Positions 54,520 through 64,000 are shown, counted from the first letter of the stretch. The stretch is 64,000 nucleotides of DNA from Schaalia canis (GCF_003858455.1 NZ_RQZF01000006.1:42378-106377); one strand, 5' to 3'. Translations and numbers: made by a program. The notes: generated by a model from the letters alone, not told the origin.

Positions 54520-55512
54520 TCACTTCCATGCAGGTGTGCATGCAGGAGCGTCAAAAAGCTCCAACATGTCGTCGTCTACTCGTAGCAGCGTAATAGATAC
54601 ACCCGGCATTTCCAGGCTGGTGACGTAGTTACCCACCATGCTTCGAGCAATATCAACGCCGTCAGCCTCAAGAAGTTGAGCCAGACGACGATGGCAGATG
54701 TACAACTCAACGGACGGCGTCCCGCCCATCCCATTGACCAAGGTGATGACGCGTTCGCCCGCAGTGAGCGCAAGGTCGTCGCGCACCTTGGTGTAGAGCT
54801 CTTCAACGAGGGCGTCTGCGCTTTCCATAGAACCGCGCCGGTAGCCGGGTTCGCCGTGGATACCGATACCCAGTTCAATCTCATCCTCGCCAAGATCAAA
54901 GGAGGGTTTTCCAGCGTGGGGCACCGTGCAGGGGCCAAGAGCCAGGCCCATAGAACGCATCTGTTCATTCACTGTCGTCGCGATGGCGGTTACGGTGGCC
55001 AGGTCGTCCCCGCGTTCTGCCGAAGCGCCCGCAATCTTTTCGACAAGGACAGTGCCTGCCACGCCTCGTCGCCCAGCGGTGTAGAGGGAATCCTCAACGG
55101 CGACATCGTCATTGATGAGAACCGTCGTGACCTCGATGTCCTCCATTTCGGCCATTTCAGCGGCGGTTTCGAAGTTCAATACGTCGCCGGTGTAGTTCTT
55201 GACGATGTGAACCACACCTGCACCGCGATCGGCCGCTTTAGTTGCTTCAAGGATGGGGTCTGGGGTAGGCGAGGTAAAGACAGCACCAGGTACGGCGGCA
55301 TCCAACATGCCTTCACCGACGTAGCCGGCGTGAAGGGGTTCATGCCCTGATCCGCCACCGGAGATGATCCCCACTTTTCCGTGAGCTTTCGGCGTGCGAC
55401 GGGTCACGAAATCGGGGTCAAAATGAACCTCAATGAGGTCAGCGTGTGCCAAGGCGAACCCCTCAAGGGATTCACGCACAACGGAATGAACGTCATTGAC
55501 AAGCTTTTTCAT
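54520..55512 (-). CDS. dhaK: Dihydroxyacetone kinase substrate-binding subunit DhaK
   Basis: It binds dihydroxyacetone covalently for phosphorylation. GIISGGGSGHEPLHAGYVGEG near 48-68 and GIGIHGEPGYRRG near 215-227 (His219 forms the covalent bond) are both present. VLINDDVAVEDSLYTAGRRG is the catalytic acid region. The 330 residues are normal. AGGAGG precedes ATG 55512. It leads the dhaK-dhaL-dhaM operon. No glycerol dehydrogenase or DhaS/DhaR-type regulator is beside it. Confidence 0.96.
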   Translation of the reverse strand: MKKLVNDVHSVVRESLEGFALAHADLIEVHFDPDFVTRRTPKAHGKVGIISGGGSGHEPLHAGYVGEGMLDAAVPGAVFTSPTPDPILEATKAADRGAGVVHIVKNYTGDVLNFETAAEMAEMEDIEVTTVLINDDVAVEDSLYTAGRRGVAGTVLVEKIAGASAERGDDLATVTAIATTVNEQMRSMGLALGPCTVPHAGKPSFDLGEDEIELGIGIHGEPGYRRGSMESADALVEELYTKVRDDLALTAGERVITLVNGMGGTPSVELYICHRRLAQLLEADGVDIARSMVGNYVTSLEMPGVSITLLRVDDDMLELFDAPACTPAWK

Positions 55513-55613
55513 GGTGCCTCCTTGCATCATGGGAGCGGGTTTGATCCGGAATGGAAACTATTCCCGCTTCAATGGTGCCATTCCTCTGCCATGATTGCGA
55601 GAGTTTTTGCCGT

Positions 55614-57293
55614 TTAACGCGCCGGTCGTAACAGGTCGCGAGTCTGACCGGCAAGAACGACCGATCCAAAGACAACGACTCCTGTCGACGTCGTGGGATC
55701 ACTGGTTGCCTCAGCGTCATGAACAGCCACTTCGATCGCGTCGGCAAGATTTTCTGCGACCGTCACGCGCTCTTCACCAAAGACATCATTCGCAAGCCGT
55801 TCAAGTTCGCCTATGGACATGGCTCGTTGCCCGTCCATTGCCGTAACCACGAGGTGGTCAATATGCGGTTCGACCTCGGAAAGGACTGATTCAACATCCT
55901 TGTCCTTCATGGCAGAGAACACTGCCACAATGCGGGTGAAGTCGAAGCTTGCTCCGATGGCGTCTGCGAGGACGCGGGCCCCAGCGGGATTATGTGCGGC
56001 ATCAACAATAATTGTTGGAGATGTGCGCACAACCTCCAGTCGGCCCGGAGACGACGAGGAAGCAAACCCACATTCCACGATCTGCCCATCAATGGCACGT
56101 CCACCAATGAACGCTTCAGCGGCAACAAGAGCGGCAGCCGCATTGTGGGCCTGGTGCTCGCCATGCAGGGGAATAAAAAGATCTTCGTAAATGGCCGACG
56201 GGGTGCGAACGGTGATCATCTGCCCCCCAACTGCGATCTGAGCGGAGAGCACCTCCCAATCCCTACCTTCCACGCGCACTGTCGCGTCACATTCACGGGC
56301 ACGTTCCAGCAGAATATCGAGCACCTCAGCGCTGGGTTGCTTGGCGATCACCACCGTCTGACGGGGTTTAATGATGCCAGTCTTTTCACGGGCAATGTCT
56401 TCGAGCGTGGGCCCTAACCATGCGGTGTGATCCAAACCGATGGGGGTAATAATGGCGACGTCTCCATCAAGGACATTGGTTGCATCCCAGCGACCGCCCA
56501 GACCCACCTCAACCACTGCAGCATCCACCGGATAGTCAGCAAACGCCGCCAGGGCCATGACGGTAAATACCTCAAAGAAAGACAATACGGGGCCGCCCTC
56601 GCTGGTTGAACGCTCATCAACCATCTGTATGTAGGGCGCGATATCCTCCCAGGCGCGGATGAATCCAGCGCGTGAGATCGGCTCACCCTCCAGGCTGATA
56701 CGCTCACGCACGTCGCTCAGGTGAGGCGAAGTAAAACGGCCAACCCTCATCCCCATTGCGCTCAGCAGCGAATCAGTCATGCGGGCTGTCGAGGTTTTTC
56801 CGTTAGTACCGGTGATATGCACGCTGGGATAGGTATGTTGTGGGTCCCCCAGGATGTCGAGGACGGCGCGCACGCGATCCAAAGAGGGCTGAATATCGTG
56901 CTCGGGTGCGCGGGCAATAATGCTCTGGTAGATAGCCTCAACGCTGTCGCGTTCACGCAAATCTTGCTCTGCCGCGTCAAGAGCATCTTCATGGGAGGCC
57001 GTCTGCGCTGCTGAGTCCTCCTCGCCCTCCCAGTAGTCATCGTCCTCATCAAGACCGAGTTCGGCAAGGATCGACGGATCAGGGCCAAGCAGAAGGGAGT
57101 TTTCCACGAGGGCGCGCAGTACTGCTGCACGTTCTTCCTCGGCGGCTTCTTCCTCATTAACCAGGGCAACTCCAGTAGTGATGTTATCGGCCTCTACTTC
57201 GTCGGCTGCCTCCAAGTAAGGCAACAGGTCGGCGGGGATTCCGCGCGTTTCTTCAGTGTCGTGACCAAAGAATGCTGCATGATCATTGCCCAC
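55614..57293 (-). CDS. folC: Folylpolyglutamate/dihydrofolate synthase with acidic N-terminal extension
   Basis: It adds glutamate to folates (and dihydropteroate). The Mur-ligase-type fold begins near residue 115 and shows VHITGTNGKTSTARMTDSLL (P-loop) near 158, RFTSPHLSDVRERISLEGEP near 186, EVGLGGRWDATNVLD and a later HNPAGARVLADAI. Typical FolC is about 420-450 residues; here an N-terminal 110-115 residues, rich in Asp and Glu (EEEAAEEERAA, DEDDDYWEGEEDSA), have been added. GTG 57293 is chosen because GGAGG is eight bases upstream; the GTG at 57308 has none. The role of the extension is unknown. Confidence 0.92.
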   Translation of the reverse strand: MGNDHAAFFGHDTEETRGIPADLLPYLEAADEVEADNITTGVALVNEEEAAEEERAAVLRALVENSLLLGPDPSILAELGLDEDDDYWEGEEDSAAQTASHEDALDAAEQDLRERDSVEAIYQSIIARAPEHDIQPSLDRVRAVLDILGDPQHTYPSVHITGTNGKTSTARMTDSLLSAMGMRVGRFTSPHLSDVRERISLEGEPISRAGFIRAWEDIAPYIQMVDERSTSEGGPVLSFFEVFTVMALAAFADYPVDAAVVEVGLGGRWDATNVLDGDVAIITPIGLDHTAWLGPTLEDIAREKTGIIKPRQTVVIAKQPSAEVLDILLERARECDATVRVEGRDWEVLSAQIAVGGQMITVRTPSAIYEDLFIPLHGEHQAHNAAAALVAAEAFIGGRAIDGQIVECGFASSSSPGRLEVVRTSPTIIVDAAHNPAGARVLADAIGASFDFTRIVAVFSAMKDKDVESVLSEVEPHIDHLVVTAMDGQRAMSIGELERLANDVFGEERVTVAENLADAIEVAVHDAEATSDPTTSTGVVVFGSVVLAGQTRDLLRPAR

Positions 57294-57500
57294 GAAAGTG
57301 ACCTCCACAGGTAAATAAGGAAAGCGTCCACCAGTAGCTCGACAGGAGCCCCGCAGAGCGAAAAATGTTGTCGCAGGCGCGCGCCTGCGGCTCTTAAGTA
57401 TAGGAACAGGCGCGTCACCATGCCTTGAGACGGTGCGAGTGTTCGCTCATGGGCGATGTCTCCTCGTCCACATGGCGATTTTCTTCATCCCTGAGCGATG

Positions 57501-57534
57501 TTGGGGGTGCTCCCCTACCGGGAAACACCCCCAA
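57501..57534 (-). terminator. Terminator after ileS
   Basis: TTGGGGGTG pairs with CACCCCCAA (9 bp), and within it TCCC pairs with GGGA. It begins 20 bases after the ileS stop. There is no clear T-run. Confidence 0.65.
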
Positions 57535-57554
57535 CTGTGCTTTCACCGCGCTAA

Positions 57555-60500
57555 TCAGGCCTTCACGCACTCGATAGTGACGGCACCGTCTTGTGATGCT
57601 GAGATCTCGATAGAGGTCGCCAAGGTTTCACGAGCGATCATCTCGCTCCACGCCTGGGCGGCTTCCACGCGATCAGCAGGAACGGCCAGCGTCAGGTTGA
57701 TGCGGTCAGCGATGTGCAGACCAGCGTTCTTGCGCTCATCCTGGATGGAACGGATGAGGTCACGAGCGTAGCCCTCTGCCACCAGTTCGTCGGTGAGCTC
57801 CGTGTCAAGCACAACGAAGGTGCCATTGCCCAAGACGGTTGCCACCTGACCGTCAGCAGCATTCACTGAGGTCGTCACCGAGAATTGATCGCCCTCCAGA
57901 CGCACCGGAGTACCCTCAACCTCAACGCCAGGGAATACGACGGCAGCGCCCTCGTCAACCAGTTCCCAGGCACCTGCCTTCTGCGCTGCAAACAGGCCAG
58001 ACGTCACCTTGCGGATTTCAGGGGAGAATGCGCGCGGATTGAGGTTGAGAACCGTGTTCACCTCAAGGCCACACTCAACCGGCATTTGGACAATAACGTC
58101 CTTCACGTTCACTTCAGAGCCCACTAGGTCAGCGAAGGGCATCAAGCCAGCAGCCTGATCCGACACGACACGCAGAGAAGCCAGCGGCTGACGCACACGC
58201 AAGGAGTTCGTCTTACGCAGGGCGTGAGCAGCCGAGACAACATCGCGCACCTCGTCCATTGCCGCCACCAGTTCCGCGTCCACTACGCCAAGGTCAACGG
58301 TCGGCCAGTCAGCCAGGTGGACGGACTCGCCACCGGTCAGGCCTCGCCAGATTTCCTCCGTCAGCAGCGGCAGCAAGGGCGCTGCCACCTCGCAGAGGGT
58401 CACCAAAGCGGTGTAGAGGGTATTGAACGCAGCGGGATCCTCATCCCAGAAGCGTTGGCGCTGGGTGCGCACGTACCAGTTCGTCAGCACATCCAGGTAG
58501 GCGCGCACGCGCTCCGTGGCCGAGACAATGTCGTACACGTCCAGGTTCTCACGAACCTGCTCTGCCAGCGTTGCAGTGTGCGCCAGCAAGTAGCGGTCCA
58601 TGACACCCAGTTCAGCAACGCCAGCAGGGTCAGCCAGTGACACTCGGGTGGCTTCAAAGCCTTCGCCCTTATTGGCAGCGCCAGCGTACAGGGTGAAGAA
58701 GTAGTAGGTATTCCACAGGGGCAGGAGCGTTTGACGCACCGTGTCACGGATACCTTCTTCAGCCACCATGAGGTTGCCGCCGCGCACCACGGGTGAGCTC
58801 ATGAGGAACCACCTCATAGCGTCCGAACCGTGCGAGGCAAACACCGTTGACACGTCAGGGTAGTTACGCAGCGACTTGGACATCTTGCGTCCGTCATCAC
58901 CGAGGACGATGCCGTGGGAGACACAGTTGGTGAAGGCAGGACGGTCAAAGAGCGCGGTTGCCAGGACGTGCAGGGTGTAGAACCAGCCGCGGGTTTGGCC
59001 GATGTACTCGACGATGAAATCGCCCGGGTAGTGGTTCTCGAACCAGTCACGGTTCTCGAAGGGATAGTGCACCTGAGCGAAAGGCATCGAGCCGGATTCA
59101 AACCAGCAGTCAAGAACATCGGGGATGCGGCGCATCATTGACTCTCCCGTGGGATCGTCCGGGTTGGGACGCACAAGAGTGTCGATGAAGGGGCGGTGCA
59201 GGTCGGTGACAGGCACGCCAAAGTCAGCCTCAAGATCCGCGATGGAGCCGTAGACATCCACGCGCGGGTATTCGGGGTTATCCGAAACCCACACGGGGAT
59301 GGGGGCGCCCCAGAAGCGGTTACGCGAGATCGACCAGTCACGAGCGTTGGCCAGCCAGTTACCGAAGATGCCGTCCTTGGTGTGGGCGGGCACCCAGGTG
59401 ATCTGCTGGTTGAGCTCCACCATGCGATCACGGAACTCCGACACCTTCACAAACCACGACGACACAGCCTTGTAGATGAGGGGCTGACGGCAGCGCCAGC
59501 AGTGAGGGTAGGAGTGCGCGTAGGAGGCCTGGCGCACGAGGACGGCGCGCACGGCCTTGTCACGGCGGGCCATGGGGCCGGTGCCGTCACGCAGATCAGC
59601 GATGATGTGACGGTTAGACTCGAAAACCTGCATGCCTTCATAGTCGTGCACCTCGGAGGTGAAGCAGCCGCCATCATCAACGGGGATGACGGTGCGGATA
59701 CCCGCGGCGAGGGCTGCGATCATATCGTCTTCACCGAAAGCGGAGGCCATGTGGACAAGGCCGGTACCGTCCTCGGTGGTGACGAAGTCGGCGGGGATGA
59801 TCGTCCACGCGTTGGGGCCGGGGGCGCCGTTTTCTGAGCGGGCTTCGTCATTGTCGAAGTAGTCGAAGATCGGCGTGTAGCGGCGACCCAGCAGGTCAGC
59901 ACCCAGGGTTTCAGCGACAACGGTGGGTTCTTCGCCCAATTCCTTCGCGTAGGAGGCAAGCAAGTCCTTAGCGAGGATGACCTTTTCTCCTGCAAGCTCC
60001 CCTTCAGTGGGTTCCACGGTGACGTAGGTGACCGTGGGGCCAACGGCGATGGCAAGGTTGGAGGGTAGGGTCCACGGGGTGGTGGTCCAGATAAGGGCCA
60101 GTTCGCCTGTTTCGAGGCGGACACCAACGGTCACAGTCTGGTCGGTGCGGGTCTGGTAGACCTCGTCGTCCATCTTAAGCTCATGGTTGGACAGGGGCGT
60201 GCGGTCGTTCCAGCAGTAGGGCAGCACGCGGTGTCCCTCGTAGGCCAGGCCCTTGTCATAGAGGGTCTTGAAAGCCCACAGGACGGACTCCATGTAGGTC
60301 ATGTCCAGGGTCTTGTAGTCGTTGTCGAAGTCGACCCAGCGTGCCTGGCAGGTGACGTAGTCTTCCCATTCCTTCGTGTAACGCAGCACGGAGGAGCGGC
60401 ATTCCTCGTTGAATTTTTCGATGCCGATGCCGCCTTCACGCGTGACTTCGGAGATGTCGTCGATGCCGAGCAGGCGCTGCGCCTCAAGTTCTGCGGGCAG

Positions 60501-60809
60501 ACCGTGGGTGTCCCACCCGAAGCGGCGCTCCACGCGGTGTCCACGCATGGTCTGGTAGCGGCCGACAACGTCCTTCACATAACCGGTCAGCAGGTGGCCG
60601 TAGTGGGGCAGGCCGTTAGCGAAGGGAGGGCCGTCGTAGAAAACGAACTCGTTATTACCGTTTTCGCCTGCGGGGCGCATGTCGACGGACTTTTGGAAAG
60701 TCCCGTTTTCGCGCCAGTATGCGAGGGTTTCGCCTTCAAGCTGAGGGAAGGAGACGGATGCTTCAACCTCGGTGGCGCGGTGGCGGGGGTAGAACCCGTG
60801 CTTAGTCAT
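57555..60809 (-). CDS. ileS: Isoleucyl-tRNA synthetase
   Basis: It charges tRNA-Ile and edits valine. The 1084-residue chain has the class I motif as LPHYGHLL near 68-75 (HYGH) and [11 protein letters not shown] near 641. Editing-domain pieces ([16 protein letters not shown] near 250) and the C-terminal anticodon-binding region are complete. Its length and HYGH form are those of the long, eukaryote-like IleRS branch of many actinobacteria, rather than the 930-residue E. coli type. ATG 60809 has GAGGA six bases upstream; a start at 60830 lacks one. Expression is controlled by the T-box described next. Confidence 0.96.
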   Translation of the reverse strand: MTKHGFYPRHRATEVEASVSFPQLEGETLAYWRENGTFQKSVDMRPAGENGNNEFVFYDGPPFANGLPHYGHLLTGYVKDVVGRYQTMRGHRVERRFGWDTHGLPAELEAQRLLGIDDISEVTREGGIGIEKFNEECRSSVLRYTKEWEDYVTCQARWVDFDNDYKTLDMTYMESVLWAFKTLYDKGLAYEGHRVLPYCWNDRTPLSNHELKMDDEVYQTRTDQTVTVGVRLETGELALIWTTTPWTLPSNLAIAVGPTVTYVTVEPTEGELAGEKVILAKDLLASYAKELGEEPTVVAETLGADLLGRRYTPIFDYFDNDEARSENGAPGPNAWTIIPADFVTTEDGTGLVHMASAFGEDDMIAALAAGIRTVIPVDDGGCFTSEVHDYEGMQVFESNRHIIADLRDGTGPMARRDKAVRAVLVRQASYAHSYPHCWRCRQPLIYKAVSSWFVKVSEFRDRMVELNQQITWVPAHTKDGIFGNWLANARDWSISRNRFWGAPIPVWVSDNPEYPRVDVYGSIADLEADFGVPVTDLHRPFIDTLVRPNPDDPTGESMMRRIPDVLDCWFESGSMPFAQVHYPFENRDWFENHYPGDFIVEYIGQTRGWFYTLHVLATALFDRPAFTNCVSHGIVLGDDGRKMSKSLRNYPDVSTVFASHGSDAMRWFLMSSPVVRGGNLMVAEEGIRDTVRQTLLPLWNTYYFFTLYAGAANKGEGFEATRVSLADPAGVAELGVMDRYLLAHTATLAEQVRENLDVYDIVSATERVRAYLDVLTNWYVRTQRQRFWDEDPAAFNTLYTALVTLCEVAAPLLPLLTEEIWRGLTGGESVHLADWPTVDLGVVDAELVAAMDEVRDVVSAAHALRKTNSLRVRQPLASLRVVSDQAAGLMPFADLVGSEVNVKDVIVQMPVECGLEVNTVLNLNPRAFSPEIRKVTSGLFAAQKAGAWELVDEGAAVVFPGVEVEGTPVRLEGDQFSVTTSVNAADGQVATVLGNGTFVVLDTELTDELVAEGYARDLIRSIQDERKNAGLHIADRINLTLAVPADRVEAAQAWSEMIARETLATSIEISASQDGAVTIECVKA

Positions 60810-60830
60810 GGTGTCCTCTGCGTCGTTCAT

Positions 60831-61098
60831 TGTCCACAGGGACGAGGTTCAGCGTGTGCTGACTCCCGCGGTACCACCCCGCTTGCGACCACTCCCCCAG
60901 TTGATCCCTCGTTCCTTAGCCTCACGGGCATTTGACGAGGTCAACGCGGGGCGAGCGTTCGCCGCTCATTGCAGCTATGTCGGGCTTACCCGTCCGGGTC
61001 TAATGGGAGTCTGCCATGCGTCATTCTCTGTTCTTCCGGATGCTCCCCAGTGATACCCCTGCACAAGGGCTGGTTCAACGCATGGTTCATGCTAGCTC
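60831..61098 (-). promoter_or_regulatory. T-box riboswitch of ileS
   Basis: The leader contains the T-box sequence GGGGTGGTACCGCGGGAG (60880-60863), whose UGGU pairs with the ACCA end of uncharged tRNA. Upstream, in a short hairpin region, GGGGTATCACTGG holds an AUC at 61054-61052 in the place expected for the specifier, matching isoleucine. CCTC at 60847-60844 is complementary to the GAGG of the ileS ribosome site (60818-60815), so control is probably of translation, as in other actinobacterial ileS T-boxes. The short upstream part suggests a reduced stem I. Confidence 0.88.
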
Positions 61099-61124
61099 AT
61101 ATTGTCACAACACTACGACGTCAA
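61096..61124 (-). promoter_or_regulatory. Promoter of the ileS leader
   Basis: On the minus strand TTGACG (61124-61119) and TATGAG (61101-61096) are separated by 17 bases. Transcription would begin near 61089, just before the T-box leader, so this is the likely ileS promoter. Confidence 0.6.
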
Positions 61125-61210
61125 ATGCTGTTAGCCTGAACACGCCACAACTGTTCCTTCAAGCCTTCTGGCCGCGCAGATTCCTAGGGATGAGCCGAAG
61201 GCGACGCCTC

Positions 61211-62197
61211 TCAGGGATTCTCGGAGGGCGCGGGGGTGTGCTGCGGCTGTACTTCAGTGGTGGTGATCCCTTCTGACTGGGCACTACGCGCCAGCTTTGC
61301 GCGGCGGCGACGGCCTCGCCAGATAAGCAGGGGCGTGAGGATGAGGGCCAGGAGGATTGCCCACGGCAGCAGCCAGACAATTCCCACCACGATGGTTGTC
61401 ACTCCCTCAACAAAGCCCTGCCAGGACTGCTCCCACACTGACCCTGGCTCGCTTCTAAAGGACAGCGGGCTGGTGATCGTCACATCCAGGGTCGACATTT
61501 CTACCTGATCGGCATACCAAGTGCGCTGCGCCTTGATCCCATCAAGTTCTGCCTGACGGCTGGTCATCTGAGATTCAGCTTCAAGAAGGTCAGCGGTGCT
61601 CTCTGCCTTATTCATCAGCTCACGCAGGCGGGCAATAGAGCTTTCTAGGGCTTGAGTGCGCGCGTCTAAGTCGACGATTGCAGCGCCAACGTCCTCGGTT
61701 GAGGTGGAGATTTCTTTCAGCGAACCATAGGTGGCAAGAGTGCCAACGAAGGCATCATATTTTGCTGAAGGGATGCGCAGGGTTGCCCAGACGGAGGGAC
61801 CTGAATCAAGCGGGTTAATGCTTGATGCCTGGATACTCCCGCCAAGCCCGATGACATCAGCGGACATCGTGGCAAAAGTTTCTTCGGGGTTGTCGGCCAC
61901 CAGTCGAGCAGTGCCGGTCTTAATGACCGACTGTTTCACCGAGTGAATTGTCGCTTCCAGCCCCGCTTCTTTGGCCGTGTCCGCTGCCATGGGAGCAGCA
62001 GCCTCAGCGTCTTGTGCGGAGGCCGAGTTTCGAGACTCCATGAACCTGCCGATAGCAGGTTCTGCTTCTGAGTGGGAAGCCGCTGTTGGCGAGCTTGAAC
62101 ATGCGCTCAACGACAGTGCAAGGGCGAGGGCCACCGCACTTCCTGCCAGTGCGGATAGGGTCGACCGGGGGCGCTTCATTGCGGTGAGAGTAGCCAT
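61211..62197 (-). CDS. DUF4349 lipoprotein
   Basis: A lipoprotein signal peptide (about residues 7-33, ALALALSLSAC with lipid Cys33) is followed by the DUF4349 domain: VIKTGTARLVADNPEETFATM, VWATLRIPSAKYDAFVGTL, a coiled-coil segment (about 180-225, LDARTQALESSIARLREL) and VEMSTLDVTITSP. One membrane helix (about 265-290) and a basic tail end the protein. The family is common in Gram-positives, with unknown function, probably in the envelope. ATG 62197 is tentative; an in-frame ATG at 62179 would remove six residues. Confidence 0.85.
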   Translation of the reverse strand: MATLTAMKRPRSTLSALAGSAVALALALSLSACSSSPTAASHSEAEPAIGRFMESRNSASAQDAEAAAPMAADTAKEAGLEATIHSVKQSVIKTGTARLVADNPEETFATMSADVIGLGGSIQASSINPLDSGPSVWATLRIPSAKYDAFVGTLATYGSLKEISTSTEDVGAAIVDLDARTQALESSIARLRELMNKAESTADLLEAESQMTSRQAELDGIKAQRTWYADQVEMSTLDVTITSPLSFRSEPGSVWEQSWQGFVEGVTTIVVGIVWLLPWAILLALILTPLLIWRGRRRRAKLARSAQSEGITTTEVQPQHTPAPSENP

Positions 62198-62326
62198 ATA
62201 TCGAGCATGCAGTAGGCGTCATGCGTTAGCAACAGCTTCGCTACATTCACCTCAAAGAGCAATAAAGTCGTAACCATCACGCAATACGTGCGTAACTTCA
62301 ACGCATGACGCTCACTCAGCGTTCAC

Positions 62327-63076
62327 TCAGCCGCGCGCGATGAGAGTGTTCGTCGCCTGAGCCCGAGGCCGAATAATCATCGAGTCAATATTGACGTGGC
62401 GCGGGCGCTCCAACATCCACACGATCGCTTCGGCCACGTCTTCGGCAACGAGTGGTTCTGCAACACCCTCGTACACCTTTGCTGCAGCTTCACTGCTCCC
62501 CAATCGATTGAGGGCAAATTCTTCGGTTTTCACCATGCCAGGAGCGAGCTCCATGACGCGCACAGGCTCACCCACAAGCTCTTGGCGCAAAGTGTTGGCG
62601 ATAATGCGCTCGGCGTGCTTGGCAGCCACGTATCCGCCTCCACCAGGGTAGGTGTCGTGCGCCGCCGTGGAGGTAAGGAATACGAGGTCGCCGCCGCGTT
62701 CACGCATGGCGGGCAAGAAAGCGCGGGTGGTGTGCAGGGCGGTCATGACATTGCGATCAAACATGGCCAGCCACTTGTCAGGATCAGCGTCAGCCACACT
62801 TTCTGCACCCAGCGCACCGCCCGCGTTATTCACGAGGGCATCAATGGGGCCACTTTCTTCAAGGCGTGCAGCTAGGGCGCGCACGGCATCCTCGTCACGC
62901 AGGTCAATGGAAGCCCACTCGCAGCCAGTTTCTTCAGCCAACGCCTGCAAACGGTCAGCACGCCTAGCCAGAGCAACCACCTGCCAGCCGTGTGCGCGTA
63001 GGAGGCGGACGGTGGCCTCACCAATGCCGGTGGAAGCACCAGTGACGACAGCGCGGCGGGAAATAGATGCATTCAT
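62327..63076 (-). CDS. Short-chain dehydrogenase/reductase
   Basis: This is an NAD(P)-dependent oxidoreductase. The cofactor motif is VVTGASTGIGEATVRLLRAHG at 10-30; ALVNNAGGALG near 82 is the NNAG motif; LVFLTSTAAHDT holds the catalytic Ser, and GGYVAAKHAERI near 151 the Tyr and Lys of YxxxK. An arginine pair after the second strand (LARRADR) points to NADPH. It resembles the YdfG-type serine/3-hydroxy acid dehydrogenases; the substrate is unknown. AGAGGA precedes the ATG. The 249 residues are normal. Confidence 0.94.
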   Translation of the reverse strand: MNASISRRAVVTGASTGIGEATVRLLRAHGWQVVALARRADRLQALAEETGCEWASIDLRDEDAVRALAARLEESGPIDALVNNAGGALGAESVADADPDKWLAMFDRNVMTALHTTRAFLPAMRERGGDLVFLTSTAAHDTYPGGGGYVAAKHAERIIANTLRQELVGEPVRVMELAPGMVKTEEFALNRLGSSEAAAKVYEGVAEPLVAEDVAEAIVWMLERPRHVNIDSMIIRPRAQATNTLIARG

Positions 63077-63170
63077 ATTTTCCTCTTTCGTGGTGCGAGG
63101 CTGGAGGAAGTGACCCAGCTACCCAGTACATATTGTCCGTTTTGAAGGGCTGAGCAACATGTGTGTTGTC

Positions 63171-63686
63171 TCATTCGTAGCGTGAGATTTCCTGACCAGC
63201 ACTGCGTGCAAGACAAGCAAGCTCTTCAGTGACACAAAGGGGAACACAGACAAGGTGCATCTCTTCGGTCTCATCGTCAACGAGCTCTACAAGAGAGTAT
63301 CCGCGCTCTTCAAGTCCTTCGTTATATATGCTCAGCCACTCATCAATGCAATCGTCTTCGTCAGCACCGTAGTCCTCAAATGTGGGAAGGTCGGAAGCAT
63401 CAGCGAGTAGAGGGAGCGTTCGAAGTTTCGCCCTAGCATCGGAGATGTACATGGTGGGCGTAACCCGGATGAGCAACGCATGTCGTTCAAGTAGGTAGGT
63501 CAGAGCAAACCATGCGTATTCACTATCCGATAGGGAGTGTACGTCACAGTATCGCTGGGTAAAAAGATCACCCATACACTTCCTGTCATTAAGAAAACTC
63601 TTAAGTTCGTCGGTAACGGATGCTTCTTTCCCAGCGATAACAGCAGCTATCGCGAGATAGGGATTTGTCTTTCCACTATGATCCAT
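63171..63686 (-). CDS. Hypothetical acidic protein
   Basis: The 171-residue chain has no family that I recognise with confidence. It has no signal peptide or membrane helix. It contains an acidic middle section (FEDYGADEDDCIDEWLSIY) and a C-terminal segment with SLVELVDDETEEMHLVCVPL. The size, acidity and soluble character are those of many immunity or accessory proteins, but there is no toxin gene in view. ATG 63686 has AAAGGA upstream; a start at 63722 is less likely. The start of the next gene upstream is outside the window. Confidence 0.6.
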   Translation of the reverse strand: MDHSGKTNPYLAIAAVIAGKEASVTDELKSFLNDRKCMGDLFTQRYCDVHSLSDSEYAWFALTYLLERHALLIRVTPTMYISDARAKLRTLPLLADASDLPTFEDYGADEDDCIDEWLSIYNEGLEERGYSLVELVDDETEEMHLVCVPLCVTEELACLARSAGQEISRYE

Positions 63687-63743
63687 CTCTTCCTTTCCCC
63701 TTTCTTTTTCCCGGTTCTTCACAACGAATAAGGAAGCGCAGCC

Positions 63744-64000
63744 TCAGATTATGGAGTCAGGCTTCACATCCGTAAAGCCCCGGCGGTACTGCTCCTCATG
63801 GAAGCTCCGCCGAATAGGACGGGGAGACTCCCACCCCTTCGCAACCTTCACAATCCGGTAACACTCGTCGGCATAAAAATCCTCATCAAAAGGACGTAAA
63901 CCAAGAGCGGCACAATACTCAACCAACATTGCCGGAGTAAAACGATCCACCACCCGACGCGACTCATACGCCCCACGATCCTCAAAATCGGCATACAACT
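63744..64000 (-). CDS. Partial hypothetical protein, C-terminal part
   Basis: The frame remains open to the last base of the window, so this is the end of a longer gene. The visible 84 residues have VDRFTPAMLVEYCAALGLRP and a basic, aromatic tail (RRSFHEEQYRRGF). No domain was recognised. It lies 58 bases before the hypothetical acidic gene in the same direction, so the two could belong to one transcript. Confidence 0.55.
   Translation of the reverse strand, partial: LYADFEDRGAYESRRVVDRFTPAMLVEYCAALGLRPFDEDFYADECYRIVKVAKGWESPRPIRRSFHEEQYRRGFTDVKPDSII

Noticed and set aside
1..64000. tRNA, rRNA, CRISPR arrays, insertion sequences or prophage
   Set aside because: I looked for cloverleaf-like segments, spaced short repeats, transposase-like motifs and phage structural genes, and saw none. 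xerC is the housekeeping recombinase by place and sequence. A small RNA gene could still have been missed by eye.

Overview
The window reads as chromosomal DNA of a moderately high-GC Gram-positive actinobacterium, most likely of the Actinomycetaceae (Actinomyces/Schaalia-like). The basis is the set of actinobacterial marker families (DUF3052, DUF3145, DUF2469), a homodimeric AceE pyruvate dehydrogenase, a C-A-B ordered succinate dehydrogenase/fumarate reductase, the order rpsB-tsf-pyrH-frr-cdsA-rlmN, and a T-box in front of ileS. The genus is an inference. No tRNA, rRNA, CRISPR array, prophage or intact insertion sequence was seen.

Layout. 0-4 kb: the end of a membrane protein, a DUF3052 gene, and aceE. 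4-6 kb: a large three-repeat, tail-anchored protein. 6-11.5 kb: sdhC-sdhA-sdhB followed by aspA, all leftward, which fits aspartate-to-fumarate-to-succinate metabolism; an acyl-carrier-like protein without the carrier serine lies just upstream. 11.6-13.6 kb: DUF3145 and an AT-rich lipoprotein. 13.8-26.9 kb: core genes (proS-def, ispG, rseP, dxr, a DivIVA-like gene, rlmN, cdsA, frr, pyrH, tsf), mostly leftward with overlapping stops and starts; an aldo/keto reductase sits in the opposite direction between rseP and ispG. 27-38.6 kb: rpsB, an M23 peptidase, xerC, dprA-comM-yraN, DUF2469, lepB-rnhB, rplS, trmD (fused to an acetyltransferase domain), rimM, khpA and rpsP.

38.8-44.2 kb is the most accessory-looking part. 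It has an inositol-phosphatase-family gene, an iron-box promoter in front of a siderophore-interacting protein, two paralogous Cys-rich lipoproteins, a 110-bp near-perfect second copy of the 3' end of the phosphatase gene, a ClbS/DfsB-like protein and a membrane-bound XRE regulator. The repeat and the lipoprotein pair together point to a local duplication.

44.2-57.3 kb returns to core functions: an amidohydrolase, ffh, ftsY, smc, ndk, a complete PTS-type dihydroxyacetone kinase operon (dhaK-dhaL-dhaM) and folC. 57.5-61.1 kb holds ileS and its T-box leader. The right end has a DUF4349 lipoprotein, a short-chain dehydrogenase and two unrecognised genes, the last cut by the window edge.

Points that stand out for follow-up are the TrmD-GNAT fusion, the structured leaders of rplS and rpsB, the hairpin and possible leaderless start at smc, the serine-less acyl-carrier-like protein, the three-repeat protein, and the duplication around 39.6-42 kb. 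I did not find a clear multi-gene defence or mobile system.
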